Positions 45,537 through 53,042 of a stretch of DNA of 61,251 nt are shown piece after piece. The notes below the pieces were generated by a model. The model worked only from the letters and a program-made list of their open reading frames with translations, was not told the origin of the DNA and searched no databases. Source of the DNA: Sphingomonas sp. PAMC 26621 (lineage in GTDB: Bacteria; Pseudomonadota; Alphaproteobacteria; Sphingomonadales; Sphingomonadaceae); assembly GCF_000251145.1 (NCBI RefSeq), contig NZ_AIDW01000046.1, positions 1 to 61,251 of the forward strand, given 5' to 3'. Position 1 is the stretch's first letter; each line of letters starts with the position of its first letter. The translations under genes and the position numbers were made by a program.

Positions 45537-46586
45537 ATGATAAGCAGCACTGTCGATCTAGATGAAATCGCGCTGTTGCGCTGGCTGGAAGCAAACGCCG
45601 AAGGGTTCGCCGGACCGATTGCGGTCGCAAAGTTTCCCGGCGGTCAATCCAATCCGACATACCGGATCGATGCGGAAAGTGGTGCGTATGTGGTGCGCCG
45701 CAAACCGTTCGGGGTGCTTTTGCCGTCCGCCCACGCCGTCGACCGAGAATATCGGCTTATCTCGGCGCTGCACGCCACCGGCTTCCCAGTGCCCCGTCCA
45801 TTCGCGCTATGCGAAGACACAGCAGTGATCGGATCAATCTTCTATGTCATGGAGATGGTAGAAGGCCGCATATTCTGGAATGGTGCGCTGCCAAATGTCG
45901 CGCCGGCTGAGCGGCGCCCAATCTACGACGCAATGATCGATACGTTGGCAAAGCTGCACGCAATCGATCCCGCTACGATCGGCCTTGGTGGCTTCGGGCG
46001 GACTGGAAACTATTTTGTGCGGCAGATCGATCGCTGGACGAAGCAATATCGTGCGGCGCAGACCGACGATATTCCGGTAATCGAAAGACTGATTGAGTGG
46101 TTACCACGCACCGTGCCTGAGCAGGGGCGGACATCGGTTATCCACGGTGACTACCGAATCGACAATCTGATATATGCATTCGACCGGCCTCAGGTCGCGG
46201 CAGTCCTCGACTGGGAACTCGCAACAATCGGTGATCCGCTGGCGGATTTCGTCTATCTCGTGATAAACTGGTCAATGACGGCGGACGGCGGGCCGGGACT
46301 TTCCGGGCTCGATCTGGCCAGTCTTAACCTGCCGACGATGGAGGACGCCGTTGCGCGTTACTGTGCTGCTACGGGTCGGGACCGGGTGCCCGATCTCAAC
46401 TGGTATTTCTCGTATAATCTATTCCGATTAGTCGGCATCGTTCAGGGCATTAAGAAACGGCAGATCGAAGGCAATGCATCAAGCGCGAAGGCAGAGGCAA
46501 TAGTGTCGCGGCTAATCCCGATCGCAGAGCGCGCGTGGGACTACGCCGAACAGTTGAGCCCGATTAGCCGGGCTGAAAAGCCTTGA
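45537..46586 (+). CDS. Phosphotransferase-family protein (ACAD10/aminoglycoside-phosphotransferase fold)
   Basis: A 349-residue kinase-like protein with a nucleotide loop (GGQSNPTYRI), lysine/arginine strand (YVVRRKPFG), catalytic loop HGDYRIDNLIY and metal-binding DWELATIGDPLADF. Such proteins are often encoded next to acyl-CoA dehydrogenases or ligases and may phosphorylate hydroxyacyl-CoA intermediates. Start ATG 45537 is 115 bases after the acyl-CoA synthetase stop. It looks like the last gene of the operon. Confidence 0.85.
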   Translation: MISSTVDLDEIALLRWLEANAEGFAGPIAVAKFPGGQSNPTYRIDAESGAYVVRRKPFGVLLPSAHAVDREYRLISALHATGFPVPRPFALCEDTAVIGSIFYVMEMVEGRIFWNGALPNVAPAERRPIYDAMIDTLAKLHAIDPATIGLGGFGRTGNYFVRQIDRWTKQYRAAQTDDIPVIERLIEWLPRTVPEQGRTSVIHGDYRIDNLIYAFDRPQVAAVLDWELATIGDPLADFVYLVINWSMTADGGPGLSGLDLASLNLPTMEDAVARYCAATGRDRVPDLNWYFSYNLFRLVGIVQGIKKRQIEGNASSAKAEAIVSRLIPIAERAWDYAEQLSPISRAEKP

Positions 46587-46649
46587 ACGGCCCTCAGCTT
46601 ATCCACCGCAGCGTAACGCTCCGCAGACCGGGCCGGTTTTTCCCCAGCA

Positions 46650-46890
46650 AAGCCATTTAACGCCGACACGTCCAGCATCGACCCCGCTCACAGCTTCCTT
46701 CAGTCGCAAGTTCTCGTTGTCGAGCGCCCGCAACCGCGCCGCATCGGACCCCGTCGGGCCGCCCTACATGGACTTCCAGTTGAAAAAGATCGCATCGCTG
46801 ATCCCGTGCTTTCGGCACGGGTCGGCGATCTTCACGCCAGCCTCGTGATCGCACAGCACGCTGATGATCTGATCATCCAAATAGGCCTCG
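46650..46890 (-). pseudogene. IS3-family OrfA remnant
   Basis: The minus strand reads DDQIISVLCDHEAGVKIADPCRKHGIS then DAIFFNWKSM, the HTH start of IS3/IS407-group OrfA. A TAG follows at 46764, after which the same phase continues GSDAARLRALDNENLRLKEAV, the leucine-zipper-like OrfA helix. The family sequence WKxKYGG has become WKSM-stop-GG. No OrfB is present, and the 5' side is cut by the IS5 element, so this is a dead fragment. The 3' tail (near 46650) loses resemblance. Confidence 0.75.
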
Positions 46891-46942
46891 CTGGAGCTCG
46901 CCGCCATCTGAAGAGCTAACTTACCAATGGCATGAATTCTAG

Positions 46943-47777
46943 GGTCAGGACTCATAACCACCAGGTAACGGCTGCCACGAGGTAGATCGCGCCGAGGAAG
47001 TTTGTGGCGAGCTTGTCGTAGCGCGTAGCGATGCGGCGATAATCCTTCAGGCGGCAGAACATGCGCTCGACCGCGTTTCGGCCTTTATAGAGCGAGCGCG
47101 AGAAGCAGCTTTTCCAGCGCCGGTTCGCCTTGGAGGGGATGTTGGGCACGGCACCCTGGCGCTCGATCAGGTCGCGGATCGCGTTGCTGTCATATGCCTT
47201 GTCCGCCAAGACGATGGTGCGCGGCGCGAGATCGTCGAGCAGGACATCGGCAGCACGGCAGTCGGCGACGTTACCACCGGTCAGCAGGAAGCGGAGCGGG
47301 CGACCTTCGCCGTCGGTGAGCGCGTGAAGCTTGCTGTTGCGACCACCTCGGCTGATCCCGATCGCCTGGACGAGCGCCCCCCTTTTCCGCCGCCCGCTGA
47401 GCGGTGGGCCTTCATATGCGTGCTGTCGATCAGAACTTCGGCAGGCGGTCCACCCGCTGCCGCCAGCGTGACGAAGATCTCTTGCCAGATGCCTTTCGCC
47501 GCCCACCGGACGAACCGGTTGTAGAGCGTCTTTCTCGAACCGTAGCAGGCCGGTGCATCGACCCAGCGACCGCCCGATCTCACCACATGGATGATGCCGC
47601 TGATCACACGCCGGTCATCAACCCGCGCAACCCCTCGAACCTTGTCCGGCAGCAACGGCCGTAGCCGCTCGAACTGCTCTTCACTCAACCAGAACTCGCT
47701 CAAACTCACGCTCCCGCTGTCGCCGAGCCTGAATCACATTCGCGCCGCCAAGGGAATACCGTTTATGGGTCCTGACC
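46943..47777 (-). mobile_element. Complete IS5-family (IS427-type) insertion sequence
   Basis: The 835-base element is bounded by inverted ends GGTCAGGACTCATAA (left) and GGTCAGGACCCATAA (right, reverse complement), which differ at one position. Both ends are flanked by CTAG (46939-46942 and 47778-47781), the expected target duplication. It carries one transposase read from two overlapping frames. Ends, duplications and catalytic residues are intact, so it may be active or recently inserted. Confidence 0.9.
46952..47709 (-). CDS. IS5-family transposase made by -1 frameshifting
   Basis: Frame A (47709 to 47281) starts MSLSEFWLSEEQFERLRPLLP and holds the first catalytic Asp in LIDSTHMKAH. Frame B (ending 46952) carries the second Asp in VLADKAYDSNA and the Glu in RNAVERMFCRLK. 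They join by a -1 shift at the slippery run A4G6 (47377-47386; heptamer A-AAA-GGG in the zero frame), giving a product of about 252 residues. This programmed shift is typical of the IS427 group. Confidence 0.9.
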
Positions 47778-47781
47778 CTAG

Positions 47782-48161
47782 GAAGCAGGTCACCGAGCAC
47801 CTAATTAAGCCCGATGAGTTTATCCGCATCAAATCGTCGAAAACGTTGAAAACGCTGCCACGAGCGCTCGGCGCTTGCGTGGCCATCCAGTGTACAGGGA
47901 TAGCCTGAGCTGAAGGACGGAGCTTCTTTGAGAGGTGCGGCGCGCGCGTAAGAATCTATAAGGGCCACAATTCCGCGCGCTTGAGGCCGCAATCCTGATC
48001 CTGGAAGGGGAACTTGCCGACCGCCCCGCGTGATGCGGTAAGATCGTTGTCTTTGCCTTAACGACGGACAATCGACTGACTGCTCTGTTCGATCGGGCAC
48101 CCGTCGAATAGATTTGCTAGGCGCTGCTGCCGAATCGCTGCAATTGAGAGGAACGGGATAC
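47782..48161. other. 380 bases without a clear gene
   Basis: A minus-strand frame (47801-48223) has a partly natural tail (GIVALIDSYARAAPLKEAP...) but poor composition upstream and no start signal. I see no repeat or RNA gene. It may be degraded DNA flanking the IS. Confidence 0.35.
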
Positions 48162-48464
48162 ATGGGCGGCTGGCATCCGGACCGAAACAAGTCTTTAACC
48201 CGCAGCGAGCCATCGAACAACAACGCTCAGCGGCTCCGGCAGCTGGCAGACGCAGAGTGGGCAGCCGCCCTAAGCGAATCCTTGCCGCAGCGCCGCCAGC
48301 AGCGCGAGCGCTCCGCGATGCGCTGGGACGAGATGGCGGAGGCGGCTGAGGCTTTTGTAATCAAGGCAGACGTCAATGCGCGCGCCAGGGAACCTCGTTC
48401 TGGCTATGCCGCCGTAGCGGATAGTGCAGTCGCCGTGATCGTATCGGAAATATCGCCTGAGTGA
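48162..48464 (+). CDS. Hypothetical protein, 100 residues
   Basis: Starts at ATG 48162 with GAGGAA nine bases upstream. Charged, Gln/Arg-rich N-terminal half (NNNAQRLRQLADAEWAAALSE) likely forms a coiled helix; the second half is Ala/Val-rich (DEMAEAAEAFVIKADVN, ADSAVAVIVSEI). I recognise no family. The WGR-domain gene follows 69 bases later in the same direction. Confidence 0.5.
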   Translation: MGGWHPDRNKSLTRSEPSNNNAQRLRQLADAEWAAALSESLPQRRQQRERSAMRWDEMAEAAEAFVIKADVNARAREPRSGYAAVADSAVAVIVSEISPE

Positions 48465-48533
48465 ATCACCCACCCAAGACTGATTCAAATTCCCGGTTGG
48501 ACGCCGTCGCCTGTCCGCTGCCATGTTCCCCTC

Positions 48534-48860
48534 ATGTTCGAATATCCCACTCAGCTGATCGACCACCGGTGCGAGCTGGAAGCGGTCGACGAACGCCGTA
48601 ACATCGCGCGAGCCTACCAGATCGACGCAACGCGGGATTTATTCGGCCATGTCATAGTAGCCCTGCGATGGGGCCGCATTGGTAAACGCCTTGCAGGTTT
48701 GACTGTCTCCTTCGAGAGCGAGGCCGCGGCATCACGGTTCATCCAGCGCGCGCTGACAAAGCGGGCGAGTGCCCCGCGACGGATCGGCGTTGGCTATTGC
48801 CGCGTCGGTAGCGACGCCACTTCGCCGAGCAAGCCGCTGGCAGCCAACGATTTCAGGTAG
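48534..48860 (+). CDS. WGR-domain protein
   Basis: A 108-residue protein whose centre, YQIDATRDLFGHVIVALRWGRIGK, followed by FESEAAASRFIQRALTKR, matches the WGR domain (named for its WGR triad, here in ALRWGRIG). WGR domains occur in PARP and in bacterial proteins often linked to DNA or NAD metabolism, and are thought to bind nucleic acid or mediate contacts. Here it stands alone. No ribosome-binding site is evident before ATG 48534. It ends eight bases inside the convergent next gene. Confidence 0.8.
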   Translation: MFEYPTQLIDHRCELEAVDERRNIARAYQIDATRDLFGHVIVALRWGRIGKRLAGLTVSFESEAAASRFIQRALTKRASAPRRIGVGYCRVGSDATSPSKPLAANDFR

Positions 48861-49944
48861 CGGCGCGAGCTAGCAGCCGATCAATCTCGGCCATGCTCGC
48901 GTCGAGATCCGAGACTGCATTGGCAAGCGGGCCCTGATCGATCGGCGCCGGCGCCCCAGGCGGAGACGCTGAGAATTCGCTCCATGTAACCAAACCCCCA
49001 GCGCCAAGCGCGACCAGCCCCGCATCGGCAAGCGCATGTGCTTGAATATCCGCGCCAGCCCGGGACACGTCAAGCGCCCTTCGCAGCTGCGCGCGCGTAC
49101 ATGCGCCGAGCGCGGCGACTAGCAGCCAAGCGTCCCGTGCACGGGCGTTCCGCGACAGATGAGCGAGAGCGTCGCGCCCCCGAGCGAGTTGCTCGGCCGT
49201 ACGAATTAAAGTCGCATAGGTCCGATTGCACGTAGCTCCCGCGTTCTCGATAAGCTGCGTCTTGATCTCGTCTGCCTCAAGATCAGCCCGAAACAGCGCG
49301 CGGGTTACCAGGCCGGCTGACGGCAGTGCGAGGGACGGCTGCACGCTCGAGGTCAGCAGGGCAAGATTGAGCGCCCAGCAGCCGGCAGGCTCCGCGGCGA
49401 CATAATGATTCAGCGTGCCGCGCGGGAGCGCGTGGCGAACCTCACTGCCTTGGCCTTCGACAAAATCGGCATCGCCGCGCAGACGCTCGATCGCGGCTGC
49501 GAGCGAACCCAGGAGTTGCATGGCCGAACCTTCGACGTCTCGATCGCCAAGCACGGCGGACCGGCGCGCCAATCCGGCCTCGGCGAGCGCATCACCCGCG
49601 CGCGCGAGCATATGAAGTTGTTTGGAGCCAAACCGCTCCGTGGCGGCGACCATCGTCGCGATCGTGGCGGCGGCCTCGGCGATCGGTGGCGCGCCATGAT
49701 CGGCGAGCCACAGTAGCACTGCTTCTCGACGAGGATCCTCTGTGCGCAGCAGCGGCATGGCGGCATTTGTCGCATGCGCCGGGCCGATCTCGCCGGCGCC
49801 GGCGTCACGGCGATATGCCTTCCAAGCCGTCGACACAGCGGTCAACGCTGCGGCTTTTCGCAAAGCCGGCGAGGCAAATCGCCAGCCCGCCTCGGCGCGT
49901 CCGAGCGCCTGACCATAGCGGCAAAAATCGGTGGACTCCTCCAT
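48853..49944 (-). CDS. Uncharacterised protein divergent from the tyrosine recombinase
   Basis: A 363-residue Ala-rich, mostly helical protein from ATG 49944 (MEESTDFCRYGQALGRAE); an upstream GTG at 49986 lies across an inverted repeat and is less likely. Toward the C-terminus, ACTRAQLRRALDVSRAGADIQAHALADAGLVAL (quoted in part) looks like a winged-helix DNA-binding segment, but I cannot name a family. The divergent arrangement with the integrase suggests a functional pair, such as a control or accessory DNA-binding factor. Confidence 0.65.
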   Translation of the reverse strand: MEESTDFCRYGQALGRAEAGWRFASPALRKAAALTAVSTAWKAYRRDAGAGEIGPAHATNAAMPLLRTEDPRREAVLLWLADHGAPPIAEAAATIATMVAATERFGSKQLHMLARAGDALAEAGLARRSAVLGDRDVEGSAMQLLGSLAAAIERLRGDADFVEGQGSEVRHALPRGTLNHYVAAEPAGCWALNLALLTSSVQPSLALPSAGLVTRALFRADLEADEIKTQLIENAGATCNRTYATLIRTAEQLARGRDALAHLSRNARARDAWLLVAALGACTRAQLRRALDVSRAGADIQAHALADAGLVALGAGGLVTWSEFSASPPGAPAPIDQGPLANAVSDLDASMAEIDRLLARAAT

Positions 49945-49960
49945 GGCGACGGAGCCTACA

Positions 49961-49982
49961 CTAGTGATTAAGGAATCACTAG
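49961..49982. promoter_or_regulatory. Perfect inverted repeat in the divergent region
   Basis: CTAGTGATT and AATCACTAG are perfect 9-bp arms around AAGG. The site lies 17 bases upstream of ATG 49944 of the uncharacterised gene and 117 bases upstream of the recombinase. It fits an autoregulatory operator, perhaps bound by the gene product with the C-terminal winged-helix-like segment. Confidence 0.5.
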
Positions 49983-50005
49983 GCACCCCCCTACCCGCTC
50001 ATTAT

Positions 50006-50035
50006 GCACTTTCCATAATCGATGCTTATGGTAAC
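50006..50035. other. dif-like candidate recombination site
   Basis: TTCCATAA then 7 bases (TCGATGC) then TTATGGTAA. The CCATAA/TTATGG arms are perfect inverted repeats. The ATAA...TTAT core with a right arm TTATggtAA resembles XerC/D dif-type arms (classical right arm TTATGTTAA). Spacer is 7 rather than the standard 6. It stands about 65 bases before the tyrosine recombinase start, where a self-site would be expected. Could also be the recombinase promoter. Confidence 0.35.
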
Positions 50036-50098
50036 AACAGAAGCAGGAATTGAGGACTGGGTGGCTCTCAGCCGGCGGCGCGAACGAAGGCTATCAGC

Positions 50099-51355
50099 AT
50101 GGCAAATGGCAACACTGGCGAGATCGTCCTCCACCAGCTCGACGGGAACGCATCGCCGCAGCGTCGCGTTCGCGGCTCCGCCGAACCCGTCGACGCCCGG
50201 CTGCTGCGCACGATCGCGGCTGCGCTCCCGGCGGATATGCCGCCGGTAAGCGCACTCGGCGTCGAGATCGCCTTCGAGGCAATGGCCGACGCCACAAAGG
50301 CGGCGATCGCCGCCGACCTCGATTGCTTCGTCGCGTGGTGCGTCGATGAGAAGCGAGCCCCCCTCCCTGCCGACCCCGAAGATCTGGTGCGCTATCTCCG
50401 CCACCTCGAGGCGCAGGGAAAGAAGCCGGCGACACTGTCCAGGCGCATGGCGACGCTCGCCAGCGCGCACCGATTAGTCGGGCTCGGCGACAAAACTGGC
50501 TTGCCAACCGATCATCCGATGGTCCGAAATGCGCTGCGCGCCAATCGCCGCCGTAAAGGTGCTGTCCAGCGCCAAGCAGCGCCGTTGCGCTTTGGTGGAG
50601 CGCTGGACGAGCATGGTGAGGTCAAGGGCTTCACGATCACGGCACTACTCGAGGCGTGTGGCGGTGACGCGCAGGGACTGCGCGACGCCGCCCTCCTCTC
50701 AGTCGGGTACGATGCGGGGCTACGCGTCAGCGAGCTCACCGCCGCCGCGGTGAAGCATCTCGAGCCACAGCCTGATGGCTCGGGGCTGCTCGCCATCCCC
50801 CGCTCCAAGACCGATCAGGAGGGACAAGGCAGCTGGGCGTGGCTGTCCCCCGAGACAATGCGGCGCGTGCAGACTTGGCTGGTGCAAAGCGGCATCGAGG
50901 ATGGCCCTTTGTTCCGGCGGGTCGGGATCGATCGGCGTCGTGCGCGCGCCGCGGTGCCCCCGCAGTCCTATCAGTCCATCCCGGGAAACACCCGCCACTG
51001 GCAGGAGCGGCTGCGTGGAGCGCCTGCGGTGCAGGCAAAGGTGACTTACACGATCGGCGAGTTCCCCCTCACACGCCAGGGCGTGTGTGCGATCTACCGG
51101 CGGATCGCGCTAGCCGCGGCGGACGCAGGGCTGGTCGAGATCACGGAGGATAAGCTGTTTGAGGCGCTTGCGGCGCTGTCGACGCACTCGCTTCGGGTTG
51201 GACTGACCCAAGACCTGTTCGCCGCCGGCGAGGACGGGGCGGGGATCGCGCTCACCTTGCGGTGGTCGTCGCCGGCGACGGCACTACGGTATGGTCGAAA
51301 ACTTGCGGTTCGGAGCAACGCCGCTTCGCGGGTTCTGAGCAAGGTACGGCGCTAA
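50099..51355 (+). CDS. Tyrosine recombinase/integrase
   Basis: A 418-residue site-specific recombinase. Core-binding SAM-like helices occupy about residues 55-150. Catalytic residues: R209 in AGLRVSEL, K237 in RSKTDQ, H363-x-x-R366 in THSLRVGL, W389 in LRWSSPAT (tryptophan replacing the second histidine, as seen in some members) and nucleophile Y398 in RYGRK. It acts on DNA in the cytoplasm. It is divergent from the uncharacterised gene at 48853-49944, with a long regulatory gap between. Confidence 0.9.
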   Translation: MANGNTGEIVLHQLDGNASPQRRVRGSAEPVDARLLRTIAAALPADMPPVSALGVEIAFEAMADATKAAIAADLDCFVAWCVDEKRAPLPADPEDLVRYLRHLEAQGKKPATLSRRMATLASAHRLVGLGDKTGLPTDHPMVRNALRANRRRKGAVQRQAAPLRFGGALDEHGEVKGFTITALLEACGGDAQGLRDAALLSVGYDAGLRVSELTAAAVKHLEPQPDGSGLLAIPRSKTDQEGQGSWAWLSPETMRRVQTWLVQSGIEDGPLFRRVGIDRRRARAAVPPQSYQSIPGNTRHWQERLRGAPAVQAKVTYTIGEFPLTRQGVCAIYRRIALAAADAGLVEITEDKLFEALAALSTHSLRVGLTQDLFAAGEDGAGIALTLRWSSPATALRYGRKLAVRSNAASRVLSKVRR

Positions 51356-51678
51356 AACGGCGGGTCCTCACCGCCTATACTCCTCTTTTCGGCGGTGGAG
51401 ACCCAGTCCCAGCCATTCGCGGCGCGATTGCCGCCGCCTAGAGCAGACATCGGTTCACGTGCTAAGGGCTCGCCGTTCTGCGGGCCAGCGCGAGCGCTGT
51501 GGGGGCGAGGTTTAAGACTTTGCCGTTATTCCTGCCGCAAGTGTCGAACGGCAGCCTCCGACAGAAGCCGACATTTGCAAACGTGGCCATCCATCGTTGC
51601 GCCGCCCGCTCGGGCGCTGTCGCAAAAATTACAAGTGGTGAGACACGCGACAATCGCCGTTTGCTCCCTTCCGCCACC
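51356..51678. other. Gap between recombinase and decayed gene
   Basis: About 320 bases without a plausible gene; the frames here are Arg/Cys-rich shadows. Nothing else seen before the promoter-like element at 51679. Confidence 0.4.
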
Positions 51679-51708
51679 TATAATGAAAGGTCGGACCCGC
51701 CGACCTTT
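51679..51708 (+). promoter_or_regulatory. Promoter -10 box with overlapping inverted repeat
   Basis: A perfect TATAAT (51679-51684) is followed one base later by AAAGGTCGG-ACCCG-CCGACCTTT (51686-51708), 9-bp perfect arms. The repeat covers the expected transcription start, 16 bases before the ATG of the decayed gene at 51725. It could be an operator or a 5' hairpin. A good -35 box is not evident. Confidence 0.5.
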
Positions 51709-51724
51709 GGAAAGGACGCGTTCT

Positions 51725-52623
51725 ATGGCGATCGGTTCTGTGTCGACGGTGCCCTACGTGGCCCCGCTTTTGCCTGCGCGAACGGATCAGCTTGGGGCGG
51801 ATGTCACAACAGTTGGGGCAGCAACGTCACCGTCGCTCACCAGCCAGCCCTTGCTTGTCTCGGCGACGACGGCCGTACTGATCAGTCAGCAAGGGGCGGG
51901 TGCCAAGGCCCCGACCACGGCCAGCGCGGTCTCGACGACGCAGGCGTCCCGCGCGGCGACGGCGAAGAAAGCGGTAGACAGCCTCCTGGCGTCCAGCGGC
52001 GAGGCGATCTATGGCGCGGCGATCAGCAGCCTGAAACAGTCTCCCCCTAATCTCGCCAGCCAGCTCGACAATCCGAAGCTCGCGGACGCGGATCGGAGGG
52101 TTATCTCCGACCAGATGATCGCCCGCGAGAAGGCGGCATTCGGGACCTTCACCGATGGCGTCGACTAGGCAAAGAAGTATGTCGCGTACTACGACAGCCT
52201 GTCGCCCGAGAGCAGAACTCCTCCCGCTACCGCGGGACCCGTGAGAGCACGGTGGCCTACGGAGCTACGGAGGCGGCGAAACTTGGGCAAGAAGATCCGA
52301 AGCTCTCGGACACTCAGGATCCGTTCGTCAAGCTATTTTAAAATATCAAAGCGCAAGGCTTCAACGTCAATGATGAGGGCGCGAAGTCTGTCCTGAAAGA
52401 CTACAAAGACAGCGTCGCCAAATTAGTAAGCAGCCAGACCGATCCGGAAGGCAATGCGGCGCTGGTTGCCCAAGCGTCGAGCAACTTCAACGCAGTGCAA
52501 TCGGTCGTCGACAAGGCGCGATCCGGCGACGGCGACGCCTTTGGTCAATTGCAATCTCTGGGCAATCATCCGAGCGCCTTGGGTGCGTTCCTGACCTACG
52601 CACAGTCCCTGGCCAAAAGTTGA
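51725..52623 (+). pseudogene. Uncharacterised gene decayed by two stops and a frameshift
   Basis: Starts at ATG 51725 (MAIGSVSTVPYVAPLLPA) after GAAAGGA. The frame is Thr/Ser/Ala-rich and then helical (KKAVDSLLASSGEAIYGAAI). A TAG at 52166 interrupts it, but the phase continues AKKYVAYYDSLSPE. Near 52214 the phase shifts by one base and continues SSRYRGTRESTVAYGATEAAK (quoted in part), meets TAA at 52339 after DPFVKLF, and resumes NIKAQGFNVNDEGAKSVLKDYK to a TGA at 52621. The original product was about 300 residues. I recognise no family; the low-complexity start and helical remainder suggest a secreted or surface protein, but this is guesswork. Confidence 0.7.
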
Positions 52624-53042
52624 CGCCCGTAGCTGTAGCCGCGCAATGTGATGATTGCCTCGACGCAAAATAATGCGTGCTTCCGACGTAGATTATCAAG
52701 AGACCATGATTCGCTTTCATGCATGATTGTGCGTTCGGTCTCTTCTGCGCGGCCGGCGGCTTTTGGCAGTAGCGGACGCCCATAACCGGTTCGACGAATG
52801 GCCTGAATTGGTCGACGCCCGCCGATGGCCTCGCTGCCGCGAGGACCCAATTGCGGCCGTTCAGGAGCTTCGGTGAGGTGCCCAGCTTCGGACGCTCGTT
52901 AATGTGGGTCGTCCAGGCTTCAGATCCTGCATTGAGAGCTTAGAGTGGAACGCACCACTTGCCGGGTCGCAGAGACGATCGCCCGCTGGGACCGACGTTG
53001 GGACTAAGGTGCCCGATCAAGCGCTCCGGCCGGCAATAAGGC
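52624..53042. other. About 420 bases without a gene
   Basis: No natural reading frame, repeat or terminator seen. It separates the decayed gene from the convergent SIR2-family gene. Confidence 0.4.

Noticed and set aside
47801..48223. 140-codon minus-strand frame right of the IS5 element
   Set aside because: Only the last third looks natural and there is no start signal; too weak to call.
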